From Rhizobium terricola (GTDB lineage: Bacteria > Pseudomonadota > Alphaproteobacteria > Rhizobiales > Rhizobiaceae), in assembly GCF_012927355.1 (NCBI RefSeq), contig NZ_JABBGK010000004.1:186001-250000 (forward strand): a stretch of 64,000 nucleotides of DNA, read 5' to 3'. Numbering within the stretch: position 1 is the first letter of the stretch; each line of letters starts with the position of its first letter. The position numbers and the translations under genes are program-made. This document shows, piece by piece, positions 1 through 8,701 of this stretch. The notes beneath the pieces are model-generated. The model was given only the letters and a program-made list of their open reading frames with translations, did not search any database and was not told the origin of the DNA.

Positions 1-92
1 GTCTGGAAGGCACCTCATCGCCTGCAGCAGCAGGTCCAGATGAAAGCTCAACAGAAGAACAGATTCAGATGCGCCGCTATGCCTCGAACTAA
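1..92 (+). CDS. C-terminal end of an unidentified gene (partial)
   Basis: Frame 3 of the plus strand is open from the window edge to a TAA at 90-92 and reads as a hydrophilic tail rich in Ser, Ala and Glu that ends in RRYASN. A palindrome directly after the stop fits the end of a transcription unit that converges on the dehydratase gene. The piece is too short to assign a family, and it could be a chance open frame. Confidence 0.35.
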   Translation, partial: LEGTSSPAAAGPDESSTEEQIQMRRYASN

Positions 93-93
93 C

Positions 94-107
94 TGCCGGA
101 TCCGGCA
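94..107. terminator. Short palindrome between convergent genes
   Basis: TGCCGGATCCGGCA is a perfect 14-bp palindrome just after the stop at 90-92 and about 45 bp downstream of the minus-strand dehydratase stop. As RNA it would form a 5-bp GC stem with a 4-nt loop. There is no clear T-run, so a terminator role is only plausible. Confidence 0.3.
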
Positions 108-153
108 ATTCCGGCTCTGTGGCATCCTCTATCGGCAATAGCTGTGACTGTCG

Positions 154-1683
154 TCAAGTCACGGCGCCGACCTGCCACGGCACGAATTCGTTGTCGCCAT
201 ATTCGAATTCCTCGCTCCGCGTCTTCTTTCCGGACGCCACCGCTATCACCTCCTCGAAGATCCGTTCGCCCGCCGCCTCGATCGTGTCCTCGCCCGAGAC
301 GATGTCGCCGCAGTTGAGGTCCATGTCTTCCTGCATGTGGCGGTACATTTCGGAATTCGTGGCGATCTTGATGCACGGCGCCGGCTTGAATCCCGAGACC
401 GAGCCGCGACCGGTGGTGAAACAGATGACGTTGCAGCCGCCGGCCACCTGGCCGGTGACGGCGACCGGGTCGTATCCGGGCGTATCCATGAACACGAAGC
501 CGGGTTCGGTAATCATTTCAGCATATTCGTAGACGGCCGAAAGCGGCATCGATCCGCCCTTGGCGACGGCGCCCAAGGATTTTTCGAGAATGGTGGTGAG
601 CCCGCCGAGCTTGTTGCCGAAGGACGGGTTGTTGTTGAGTTCGTCGCCGTTGCGGGCGGTATACTGGCGCCACCACTCGATGCGATCGAGCAGCTTGCGC
701 GCGACATCCGCATTGACCGCACGCCGTGTCAGCAGGTGTTCCGCCCCATAGATCTCCGGCGTTTCGGCCAGCACCGTCGTCGCACCGTTACGAACCAGCA
801 TGTCGGAAGCGAAGCCAAGCGCCGGATTGGCCGAAATTCCGGAATATCCGTCGGACCCGCCGCATTCGAGCGCGAGCTTGATGCCGGAAAGCGGCTGTGG
901 CGTGCGCCCGACCGAATTGACGATCGGCAGCATTTCGTTGATCGCCTCGCAGGCGGCCTCGATGGTCTTGCGCGTGCCGCCCGTCTGCTGGATCGTCATC
1001 GTCCGCAGAAGCGTGCCTTCGGCCAGCTTGTAGTGTTCCAGGATCGGCGCGATCTGGTTGGTCTCGCAGCCGAGGCCGATCATCAGGATGCCGCCGAAAT
1101 TCGGATGACGGGCATAGCCCTGGATGGTCCGGGTGAGGATCCTATAACCCTCGGACTTGGTGTTGATCGCGCAGCCGCTGCCATGGGTCAGCGCCACGAC
1201 GCCGTCGACATTGGGGAAGCCATCGAGCCCGTGATGCCGGTTGAAATGCTCCGCCACATAGCGCGAGACGGTGGCGGAACAGTTCACCGACGAGATGATG
1301 CCGATATAGTTGCGGGTCCCGACGCCGCCCGGTCCGCGGTCGAAACCCATGAAGGTGCGCCGCTCGGCTTCGGGTAGAAGAGCGGGGCCTGCCACGCCGC
1401 CGAAATCGTAGTCGTGATGGGCGTCGATCATGTCCAGATTGTGCAGGTGGACATGGTCGCCCGCCTCGATGGGTGCGGAGGCGACCCCGATCACCTGGCC
1501 GAACTTCAGCACTTCCTGGCCCTTCGGGATCGCATGCAGCGCGATCTTGTGTCCGCGGCCGATCTGGCTTCTTGCGACAAGGCCTTCCGGTCCGGCTGCC
1601 GCGCCGGCCGGAATGACCTTGCGGGCCACACCGACATCGTCGGCAGCATTGAGAATCATGATCGGCGAAACGGCATCGGACAT
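154..1683 (-). CDS. UxaA/GarD-family sugar-acid dehydratase
   Basis: A 509-residue member of the altronate/galactarate dehydratase family, which removes water from C6 sugar acids to give 2-keto-3-deoxy acids. An N-terminal SAF-like domain (about residues 10-90) precedes the long catalytic domain. That domain carries the family motifs THGSGC and IGLGCETNQ and the C-terminal FTTGRGSVSG..P..IK..TN block. Length matches the family (about 495-510). The ATG at 1683 has a GGAGG 7 nt upstream; the frame stays open further upstream but without a ribosome site. It is the last gene of a minus-strand operon encoding a CUT2 sugar importer and an SMP-30 lactonase, so the imported compound is probably an aldonic or aldaric acid or its lactone. 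The exact substrate cannot be read from sequence. Confidence 0.88.
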   Translation of the reverse strand: MSDAVSPIMILNAADDVGVARKVIPAGAAAGPEGLVARSQIGRGHKIALHAIPKGQEVLKFGQVIGVASAPIEAGDHVHLHNLDMIDAHHDYDFGGVAGPALLPEAERRTFMGFDRGPGGVGTRNYIGIISSVNCSATVSRYVAEHFNRHHGLDGFPNVDGVVALTHGSGCAINTKSEGYRILTRTIQGYARHPNFGGILMIGLGCETNQIAPILEHYKLAEGTLLRTMTIQQTGGTRKTIEAACEAINEMLPIVNSVGRTPQPLSGIKLALECGGSDGYSGISANPALGFASDMLVRNGATTVLAETPEIYGAEHLLTRRAVNADVARKLLDRIEWWRQYTARNGDELNNNPSFGNKLGGLTTILEKSLGAVAKGGSMPLSAVYEYAEMITEPGFVFMDTPGYDPVAVTGQVAGGCNVICFTTGRGSVSGFKPAPCIKIATNSEMYRHMQEDMDLNCGDIVSGEDTIEAAGERIFEEVIAVASGKKTRSEEFEYGDNEFVPWQVGAVT

Positions 1684-1763
1684 CGCCGGGCCTCCCTGAA
1701 ATTCGAGAAATGAAGACATCGTAGCGCGATCCGTCGCGGTGTCATGCTTTACGGATGCTGGCC

Positions 1764-2684
1764 TTACGGATACTGGGCACCGGTCGCGGTCGTGTAGACG
1801 GCATAGAGCGACCGCGTCGCCGTGATGAAGAGGCGATTGCGCCGCGGCCCGCCGAAGGTCAGGTTGGCAACCGTCTGCGGCACGAGGATCTTGCCGAGCA
1901 ACGTACCGTCGGATGCGAAGCAATGCACGCCGTCGCCGGCCGAGGTCCAGACATTGCCGGCGATATCGACGCGAAAACCGTCCGGAATGCCGTTGTCCAG
2001 ATCGCAGAAGACGCGGCCGTTTTCGAGCCTGGTGCCGTCGACCACGTCGAAGACGCGGATATGGCTCGGAGCCGTCTCATCATGGCTTCGGGCGGAATCG
2101 GCCACATAGAGCTTGGTCTCGTCGGGCGAGAAGGCGAGCCCATTCGGCTGGCGAAAGTCGTCGACCACGACCGACAGCGCACCGGTCGCGGGATCGAGCC
2201 TGTAGACGTTGCGGGTCGGCTGTTCGGGCTCGGCCTGGTAGCCCTCGTAGTTGGAGAGGATGCCATAGGTCGGATCGGTGAACCACACGCTGCCATCGGT
2301 TTTCACCACGACATCGTTCGGAGCATTGAGGCGCCGGCCCTGATAGCTGTCGGCAAGCACGGTGATCCGCCCGTCGATTTCCGTGCGGGTGACGCGCCGA
2401 CCGCCGTGTTCGCAGGTGACGAGCCTCCCCTCCCGGTCCCGTGTGTTGCCGTTCGCAAAGTTCGACGGCGCCCGGAAGACGGAAACACCGTGTCCGGGAA
2501 CGTAGCGCAACATGCGCTGGTTCGGAATATCGCTGAAAACGAGGCAGTCGAGATCACCGAACCAGACCGGTCCCTCGGCCCAGCGGCAGTCGGAATAGAG
2601 TTCGTCGAGGCCGGCGCTTGCGACGATCAACTGCCTGAAGCGCGGGTCGCGGATCTCGTAGATCGAGGATTGGGCAGTCACCAT
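1764..2684 (-). CDS. SMP-30/gluconolactonase-family lactonase
   Basis: A 306-residue predicted six-bladed beta-propeller hydrolase of the SMP-30/LRE family, which opens sugar lactones with a bound divalent metal. Visible family features are the early Glu in WAEGPVW, the Asn in RLNAPNDVVV, the substrate-side stretch FTDPTYGI, and the blade motif QPNGLAFSPDE followed by LYVADS. No signal peptide is present, so it is cytosolic. It lies 44 nt from the permease upstream and 80 nt from the dehydratase downstream. The implied order is import, lactone opening, then dehydration. Family assignment is firm; the lactone is unknown. Confidence 0.88.
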   Translation of the reverse strand: MVTAQSSIYEIRDPRFRQLIVASAGLDELYSDCRWAEGPVWFGDLDCLVFSDIPNQRMLRYVPGHGVSVFRAPSNFANGNTRDREGRLVTCEHGGRRVTRTEIDGRITVLADSYQGRRLNAPNDVVVKTDGSVWFTDPTYGILSNYEGYQAEPEQPTRNVYRLDPATGALSVVVDDFRQPNGLAFSPDETKLYVADSARSHDETAPSHIRVFDVVDGTRLENGRVFCDLDNGIPDGFRVDIAGNVWTSAGDGVHCFASDGTLLGKILVPQTVANLTFGGPRRNRLFITATRSLYAVYTTATGAQYP

Positions 2685-2727
2685 GGCTTGATTTCCGAAA
2701 GGCTGGAGAAGGAATTGGAGTGCAATG

Positions 2728-3675
2728 TCAGGCTCCCCGCTGCGGCCGGCTGGCGACGAGGATGACGGTGAAGATGATCAGGCCGGTCAGGATCAGCCGG
2801 ATGCCGGCGCCGAAACCGTAGGTGTTGAGCATTGAGACGACCAGGAACATGAAGAGCGACGCGCCCCATATGCCCGGCACGTTGGAATTTCCGCCGGCGA
2901 CCGCTGAACCTCCGATGACCACCACGGCGATCGACATGAGCAGGTATTCCGAGCCCATGTTGAGTGCCGCACCGCCGGAGAAGCTCGCCAGGAGGTAGCC
3001 GCAGACCGCGGCCAGCACGGCGCACAGCACATAGGTAAGCAGCCGGCTTCCGTCGACCGGAATTCCGGCCATCCGGGCCGCAAAGCGGCTCTGGCCGATC
3101 GCCGAGATCCAGCGGCCGAAGACGGCACGGTCGAGCAACCACCAGACGATGACCGACAGCAGAAGCGCGACGAGCGCCATGTTGGGCACACCGAATGTCG
3201 TCGACGTGGTGAACTCCGCCAAAAGTTCCGGCGGCTTGATGCGCAGACCGCGATTGTACCAGATGGCAGAGGACTGCACGATGAAGCTCATCGACAGCGT
3301 CGCGATGATCGGCGGAATACGAAGGATCTTGATCAGCGCATAGTTGAGCATGCCGACCACGATGCCGATCAGGACTGCGACGAAAAGCCCGACGACGATC
3401 ATCGCGTCCTGCCCGTCCATCAGCTTGAGTGCGATGGTGCCGGAAAGGGTCATTGTCGCCGGAACGGAGAGGTCGACATTGCCAGGTCCGAGCGTGATGA
3501 CGAGCATCTGCCCGAGACCGACGATCACCGAAAACGCCGCAAAGGTCAGGGCCGCCTGCGACAGGCCGGCCGAACTCGCGCCGCCCGTGAAGAGAACGGT
3601 GACGATCCAGGTGGCAATAGCGGCGACGAAAGACCAGATCCAGGCCTTGCCGAAAAGCGCGGTAACGCGAGTCAT
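2728..3675 (-). CDS. CUT2-family ABC transporter permease (RbsC-like)
   Basis: A 315-residue integral membrane protein of the branched-chain/ribose permease fold with about eight to ten hydrophobic segments. The coupling-helix region GRWISAIGQSRFAARMAGI and the later VVVIGGSAVAGG stretch are typical of RbsC-like sugar permeases. It overlaps the second permease by 4 nt (ATGA), so the two are translationally coupled and probably form a heterodimeric channel with the ATPase encoded upstream in the operon. Confidence 0.9.
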   Translation of the reverse strand: MTRVTALFGKAWIWSFVAAIATWIVTVLFTGGASSAGLSQAALTFAAFSVIVGLGQMLVITLGPGNVDLSVPATMTLSGTIALKLMDGQDAMIVVGLFVAVLIGIVVGMLNYALIKILRIPPIIATLSMSFIVQSSAIWYNRGLRIKPPELLAEFTTSTTFGVPNMALVALLLSVIVWWLLDRAVFGRWISAIGQSRFAARMAGIPVDGSRLLTYVLCAVLAAVCGYLLASFSGGAALNMGSEYLLMSIAVVVIGGSAVAGGNSNVPGIWGASLFMFLVVSMLNTYGFGAGIRLILTGLIIFTVILVASRPQRGA

Positions 3676-4616
3676 GGCTGCTTCTCCTCCTGGCCGCGAC
3701 GGTTGAGCACCAGCCGAAGCCCGAGCACGATGATGAGGATCGCTCCCTGCGCGCCGATCTGCCAGTCGGGAGAAATGCGCAGGAAGGACAGGAAGGAGCC
3801 GGCAAGCGTCAGCGTGAGCGCACCGATGACCGCCCCGACCGGCGAGACCCGGCCACCGACGAATTCACCGCCGCCGAGGATTACGCCGGCGATCGAAAGC
3901 AGCGTGTAGCGAAGGGCGATGTTGGCATCGGCCGAGGTGGTGAGCCCGACGAGCGCGATGCCGGAAAGCACCGCGAAGAAGCCGGCGGCGGCATAGGTCG
4001 CTCCCCTGAGCCACAGCACCGACCAGCCGGCGCGGGCAACCGACCGGGCATTGCCGCCCACCCCGCGCATCAGCACGCCGAAGGTGGTGCGCATCACCAG
4101 AAGATGGGCGCAGACGGCAATCAGGATGCTTGCGATGATCGCCATCGGCACGAAGGGCGGCTTGGACACCATGACCGCCCGCAGCCAGGCCGGCGCTTCC
4201 CCGCCCGGTGCCGGCAGGATGATCACGGCAAGCCCGCCCCAGACGAAGCTCATGCCAAGCGTCACGACGATCGACGGAAGGTCGCGCAGGTGGATGATCA
4301 TGCCGAGCGCCGCATAGGTGGCAATTGCGGCTCCGAGGATCGCAATGGCGATGAAGGGCGAGGTCGGCATGTAGACGGCCGTCACGCAGGCGGCAAAGCT
4401 GACGAAGGTGCCGATCGACAGGTCGAGGTCGTTGACCGCGATGATCAGCATCTGCCCGATGGTCGCGAGCGCAATCGGCACCGCCAGATTGAAGAGCAGG
4501 TTGAGCCCGGTATAGCCCATGGCCCGCGGCTGGATGTAGAACACCGCCGCAAGCAGGACGGCGAGCGATACGGCCGGCAGCATCAGGCGCAGCGTATTGG
4601 CGGAAGGAGCCTTCAT
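3672..4616 (-). CDS. CUT2-family ABC transporter permease (RbsC-like)
   Basis: The second permease of the importer, 314 residues. The frame is open upstream, but ATG 4616 (MKAPSANTLRLML) was chosen because it overlaps the ATPase stop as ATGA and follows a purine-rich site. Hydrophobic segments fill the protein; GQMLIIAVNDLDLSIGTFVS and GVILGGGEFVGGRVSP match the substrate-channel and late loops of RbsC-type permeases. The C-terminus is basic (LNRRGQEEKQP), as is normal for the cytoplasmic end. Confidence 0.9.
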   Translation of the reverse strand: MKAPSANTLRLMLPAVSLAVLLAAVFYIQPRAMGYTGLNLLFNLAVPIALATIGQMLIIAVNDLDLSIGTFVSFAACVTAVYMPTSPFIAIAILGAAIATYAALGMIIHLRDLPSIVVTLGMSFVWGGLAVIILPAPGGEAPAWLRAVMVSKPPFVPMAIIASILIAVCAHLLVMRTTFGVLMRGVGGNARSVARAGWSVLWLRGATYAAAGFFAVLSGIALVGLTTSADANIALRYTLLSIAGVILGGGEFVGGRVSPVGAVIGALTLTLAGSFLSFLRISPDWQIGAQGAILIIVLGLRLVLNRRGQEEKQP

Positions 4617-6085
4617 GCGGCCTCTCCCGAAAACGATGCGGCAAGCACGTTCTTCTCCTCGATCTCCGCCCCGGCGAGTTCGGCGACGATGGCTCCGTCG
4701 CGGAAGACATAGACGCGATCGCAAAGGCAGATCTCATCCATCTCGGTCGAATACCAGACGAATGTCCGGCCGGCCTCCGCCTCCGCACGCAGGATGGCGT
4801 AGACCTCCTGCTTGGTACCGATATCGACGCCGCGCATCGGATCGTCCATCAGCACGATCTCGGCGCGGGTCGCAAGCGCGCGCGCAAACAGCACCTTCTG
4901 CTGGTTGCCGCCGGAAAGCGAGAGGATGGGATTGCCCATGTCGGGCGTCCGGATTTCCATGCGGTTCTTCCAGTCCGTGCCGAGCGCCTGCTCGCCTCGT
5001 TCATCGATCGTCGACATCCGCGCGAGGTGCGGCAGACTGCCGATCGACAGGTTCTTCAGGATGCTCCACAGCGGAAAGGTGCCGTTGAGGGCACGGTCGC
5101 CTGCGACGAAGGCGATCGCATCGCCGTGACCGGGAAGCCAGTTGCTGCTGCGATCGCGAAAGAGGTCGAGCAGCATGTCCGTCTGGCCATGCCCTCCGAG
5201 GCCGGCCAGCCCGATGATCTCGCCCTTGCGCGCCTTGAAGGCGATCTGCGAGCCGAAGGCAGGTGCCCGCTCGATCGAAGGCGGCGCGTCGGCCAGGGCA
5301 CGGGCGCCGCCCCGCGCACGCTCCTTGACCACGCTGCCCATCGCCTCGACGAGACTGTGGACAGTGAATTCTGCCGCCGGTCGCGAAGCCACGACCCGCC
5401 CGTCCTTCATCACGACGATGCGGCTCGAGGTCGACAGGATTTCGCCGAGGATGTGTGAAATCAGAAGAACCGCCCCGCCGGCCGCCACGTAGCGGCGCAC
5501 ATGAGCAAGCAGTTGTTCGGCAAGCCCCGCGTCGAGCGACGATGTCGGCTCGTCCAGGATGACAAGTTTCGGCGTGTCGGTGACCGCGGCAAAGGTGATG
5601 GCGATCTCGACCATCTGCCGCTCGGCGATCGAAAGCTCGCCGACGGTCGATGTGCAGTCGATGTGATTGCCGGGGAAGATTTCGTCGAGTTTGGCGCGAA
5701 TGAGGGAAAGCGCCCGCTGGCGCCAGCCGAAGCCGGACAATCCGGCATGCATCACCCGGGTATTTTCGACGATCGTCAGGTTCGGGCAGAGCGACAACTC
5801 CTGGAACACGCAGCGCACGCCGTTCGCCCGCGCCGTCGCAATCCCGCCCGAGCCGGTCGTGCCGCCATAGCCGATCGTGCCCTGATGCGGCAGGAGCCCG
5901 CCGTTGATGACGTTGACGATGGTCGACTTGCCGGCGCCGTTATGGCCGACAAGACCAAGCGCCTCGCCGGGCATGATCGACAGATCGACGCCGTCCAAAG
6001 CCTTGACCGCGCCAAACTCGACCTTGATTCCGCGAGCGGAGACAACCGCCTGGTGATCGGCTTCGATACTCATGCCTTTAGCCAC
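4613..6085 (-). CDS. CUT2 sugar ABC transporter ATP-binding protein (RbsA-like, two domains)
   Basis: A tandem ATPase of about 490 residues. The first domain has a canonical Walker A (GHNGAGKST, about residues 49-57) and Walker B (LVILDEPTSSLD). The second has an intact signature (LSGGNQQKVLFARAL) and LMDDPMRGVD, but its Walker A position reads GLGGHGQTD and lacks the Lys, the usual degenerate second site of RbsA proteins. The start is ambiguous: GTG 6085, or ATG 6073 with AAAGG 4 nt upstream. It sits between the binding-protein gene and the permeases of the same operon. Confidence 0.9.
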   Translation of the reverse strand: MAKGMSIEADHQAVVSARGIKVEFGAVKALDGVDLSIMPGEALGLVGHNGAGKSTIVNVINGGLLPHQGTIGYGGTTGSGGIATARANGVRCVFQELSLCPNLTIVENTRVMHAGLSGFGWRQRALSLIRAKLDEIFPGNHIDCTSTVGELSIAERQMVEIAITFAAVTDTPKLVILDEPTSSLDAGLAEQLLAHVRRYVAAGGAVLLISHILGEILSTSSRIVVMKDGRVVASRPAAEFTVHSLVEAMGSVVKERARGGARALADAPPSIERAPAFGSQIAFKARKGEIIGLAGLGGHGQTDMLLDLFRDRSSNWLPGHGDAIAFVAGDRALNGTFPLWSILKNLSIGSLPHLARMSTIDERGEQALGTDWKNRMEIRTPDMGNPILSLSGGNQQKVLFARALATRAEIVLMDDPMRGVDIGTKQEVYAILRAEAEAGRTFVWYSTEMDEICLCDRVYVFRDGAIVAELAGAEIEEKNVLAASFSGEAA

Positions 6086-6112
6086 TGCCTGTCCGAAAGC
6101 TTCGTGAATTGA

Positions 6113-6144
6113 CCACCCGGCGCCATCGAGACGGCGCCGGGTGG
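6113..6144. terminator. Intercistronic hairpin after the binding-protein gene
   Basis: CCACCCGGCGCC and GGCGCCGGGTGG form a perfect 12-bp stem around an 8-nt loop, between the stop of the binding-protein gene and the ATPase start. No T-run follows. Such hairpins commonly act as partial terminators or 3'-end stabilisers that keep binding-protein mRNA more abundant than the rest of the operon; that role is inferred here. Confidence 0.65.
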
Positions 6145-6183
6145 CGGGAGATCACGGCGTGAAGAGCACCGTGATGAAAAGGC

Positions 6184-7197
6184 TCACTTGCCGGCGATCA
6201 CCGCCTGGGCGTCCTCGAGCGAGTACTCGACGTTCGCGACGCCGCCCTTCTCGGTGGTTTCGAGGTTCTTTTCGAGCGTGTCCTGGTCGATACGCAGGAA
6301 CGGCACCACGAGATCCTTCTTGACGTCCTTGCCGTCGAGGATCTGCTGGGCGACCCAGAAGGCGAGCGTCGAGACGCCCGGCGCGATGGAGACGGACATG
6401 GTTTCGTAGCCGCTCGCATCCTTCTGCTTCTTCCACCACTGCAACTCGTCCTCGCGATTGCCCATCACGATGGTCGGCGTCGGACGCTTGGCAGCTTCGA
6501 AGGCCTGGGCAGCACCATAGCCGTCACCGCCCTGGGTCACGACGGCGGCGATTTCCGGCAGGCTGGGCAGGATGCCGGCGACGGCGCGCTGGGCGACGTC
6601 CTGTGCCCAGTCCCCATGCACCGATCCTGCGATCTTGAACTGCGGATACTGCTTCACGCCCTCGTGGATGCCGGCGGAGATCTCGTCATCGACGAAGACC
6701 CCGGCAAGGCCGCGGATTTCGAGCAGGTTGCCGCCGTTCGGCATCTTCTTGGACAGGTATTCGACCTGGCTGCGGCCCATTTCCTTGAAGTCGACGGCAA
6801 TGCGCCAGGCGCATGGCTCGCTGACGATGCCGTCGAAGGAAACCACGACGATACCGGCGTCGCACGCTTCCTTGACGGCGCCGTTGAGCGCGGTCGGAGA
6901 AGCGGCGTTGACGACGATGGCGTCATAGCCTTCGAGGATCATGTTCTGGATCTGCGCGGCCTGTTCGGTCGCCTGGTTTTCCGCGGTCGTGAACGGATCG
7001 GCGGCGGCGACGATGCCGCTCTTGACGGCTTCCTTGGTCACCTTGTCCCAGCTGGTCAGCATGGCCTGGCGCCAGGAATTGCCGGCATAGTTGTTCGACA
7101 GCGCAATCTTCTTGCCGGAAGTATCGGCATGGGCAGTCATCGGCATGGCGGCGCAGACAAGCGCAGCCGACGCCAGGAATACGTTCCTGAAGGTCAT
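6184..7197 (-). CDS. CUT2 sugar ABC transporter periplasmic binding protein
   Basis: A 337-residue periplasmic binding protein of the LacI-like type I fold. The N-terminus MTFRNVFLASAALVCAAMPMTAHA is a clear Sec signal peptide with a probable AHA-D cleavage. The mature part has family features such as KIALSNNYAGNSWRQAM, DAIVVNAASPTALNG and VVTQGGDGYGAAQAF. ATG 7197 is preceded by GGGAGAG, which favours it over upstream in-frame starts. First gene of the importer operon; its promoter must lie in the 259-bp gap shared with the divergent kinase gene. Confidence 0.92.
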   Translation of the reverse strand: MTFRNVFLASAALVCAAMPMTAHADTSGKKIALSNNYAGNSWRQAMLTSWDKVTKEAVKSGIVAAADPFTTAENQATEQAAQIQNMILEGYDAIVVNAASPTALNGAVKEACDAGIVVVSFDGIVSEPCAWRIAVDFKEMGRSQVEYLSKKMPNGGNLLEIRGLAGVFVDDEISAGIHEGVKQYPQFKIAGSVHGDWAQDVAQRAVAGILPSLPEIAAVVTQGGDGYGAAQAFEAAKRPTPTIVMGNREDELQWWKKQKDASGYETMSVSIAPGVSTLAFWVAQQILDGKDVKKDLVVPFLRIDQDTLEKNLETTEKGGVANVEYSLEDAQAVIAGK

Positions 7198-7351
7198 CTC
7201 TCTCTCCCTAGAGCCGGTAAGGTCCGGCGGATTTCCGGGACCGCTCCTCAACGGCCGCTCCGGAAATGTTGCTCCCCTGAGGATTTCGGCCTCAGTGAAT
7301 TCAGGATGGATGAAAGCGAAAAAGCTGTATAGACGAATTGAAGCAGGGAGC

Positions 7352-7387
7352 CTGCGGGATCCCGCAGGATATTTGCGGAATTCCGCA
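7352..7387. promoter_or_regulatory. Twin palindromic operator between importer and two-component genes
   Basis: Two palindromes stand side by side: CTGCGGGATCCCGCAG (7352-7367, perfect 16 bp) and TGCGGAATTCCGCA (7374-7387, perfect 14 bp). Their centres are 21 bp apart, two helical turns, so two dimers would bind the same DNA face. They share the form TGCGGRATYCCGCA. The rest of the 7198-7456 gap shows no gene. The natural candidate binder is the LuxR-type response regulator encoded at 8698; this is inference from position and symmetry. Confidence 0.65.
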
Positions 7388-7456
7388 GGACGCCGTATGC
7401 GCTTTTTGCGCTAATGGCAACAGAATGGAGGAGGCTTCGCGAGCTCTGGAGGGAGC

Positions 7457-8701
7457 ATGCCAAGCCGGGAGGTCATCATGCTCGAAGACGCCTCGGCATC
7501 GCTGCTGGGTCAGTACCTGGCGATTTCGCGCCTGCTGGCCGGGCAGCTCGAATTCCACTCCGCCATACGCGCGGTCGCCAAGGAAATCAACCTGATCATT
7601 CCGAACGACCATATGGACGTTTGCATCATCTCGCCCGACAACACCTATCATACAGCCTATGAGAGCGGCTTCGAGACCGACTGGGGCAAGATGCCCCCGG
7701 CCCTCGTCTCAAACAGCCCGATCCGCAAACTGCTGAAGGGCGAAGTGGAATGCATGCTGACTGCCGATGCAGGCGTCGATCCGGCCTTCAACTTCTCCGG
7801 CGCCTTCTCCCGGCCGATCTTCGAGCACGGGCTGCGCAGCCGCCTGCATGTGGCGCTCAAGGTGCAGGGCGAGACGATCGGCGCACTGTCCTGCTCCAGC
7901 CGTAAGCCCGACTTCTACACGCCCGCCGACGTCGCCCGCGCCCGGGCGATCGCCGACCTTCTGGCACCCTATTTCTTCGCGCTCAGGGCGGCCGAACAGG
8001 CCAAGCGCTCGGCGATCGTCGAAGCCGAGGCTCGCGCCCGGGAAGAGGGGCTGCGGCTCGGCGCCCTTCGCCTGACCGAAGCGCTCGAAGCCGAGCGCCA
8101 GCGGATCGGCATGGACCTGCACGACCAGACACTCGCCGACCTTACCCGCTTCGCCAAGCGCCTCGAGCGCCTGAGCCTGATGCCGACCATCAGCGGAGAA
8201 ACCCTTGAGCCCCTGTTCCGCAGCCTGCAACATTCCATGCAGGATCTTCGGCAGATCATCGAGGAGGCGCGCCCCTCGGTCCTGCAGCTCTTCGGACTGA
8301 CGGATGCGATCGAGAACCACCTCGAGCGCTCCGTCCGCGACAGCGGCCTGCCGATCGGACACACGCTGACCGACAGCACCGATGGCGCAACCGAACGTCT
8401 CGGCCATTCGGTTCGCGTCGCGTTGTTCCGCATCGCGCAAGAAGCGATCAACAACGCCATCCGCCATGCGCAGGGCGACTGCATCGCGGTCGGGCTGTCC
8501 TGTGCCGCGGGTCAGTTGCTGCTGGAGGTGCGGGACAATGGGATCGGCATCGGCAAGGTCGCGAGACGGCCCGGTAGCGGACTGGAAAACATGCGGACCC
8601 GAGCGCGGCTGATCTCTGCCGGGTTCAACTTTGGCCGCGAGCAGGACGAGACCTTTGTTCGGGTCAGCCTGCCCCTGCCGGACGAGGAGACTGAACAATG
8701 A
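7457..8701 (+). CDS. Soluble GAF-domain sensor histidine kinase (NarL-type HisKA_3)
   Basis: A 414-residue kinase with no membrane segment or signal peptide, hence cytosolic. Residues about 25-175 look like a GAF sensor domain, followed by a short charged linker. The HisKA_3 dimerisation helix has the phospho-acceptor His222 in GMDLHDQTLADL. The ATPase domain shows the N box (QEAINNAIRHAQ), G1 (VRDNGIGIG) and G2 (GSGLENM). The ATG at 7457 has GGAGGGAG directly upstream. It overlaps its response regulator by 4 nt. Its ligand is unknown; lying divergent from a sugar-acid importer, it probably senses a metabolite of that pathway inside the cell. Confidence 0.9.
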   Translation: MPSREVIMLEDASASLLGQYLAISRLLAGQLEFHSAIRAVAKEINLIIPNDHMDVCIISPDNTYHTAYESGFETDWGKMPPALVSNSPIRKLLKGEVECMLTADAGVDPAFNFSGAFSRPIFEHGLRSRLHVALKVQGETIGALSCSSRKPDFYTPADVARARAIADLLAPYFFALRAAEQAKRSAIVEAEARAREEGLRLGALRLTEALEAERQRIGMDLHDQTLADLTRFAKRLERLSLMPTISGETLEPLFRSLQHSMQDLRQIIEEARPSVLQLFGLTDAIENHLERSVRDSGLPIGHTLTDSTDGATERLGHSVRVALFRIAQEAINNAIRHAQGDCIAVGLSCAAGQLLLEVRDNGIGIGKVARRPGSGLENMRTRARLISAGFNFGREQDETFVRVSLPLPDEETEQ

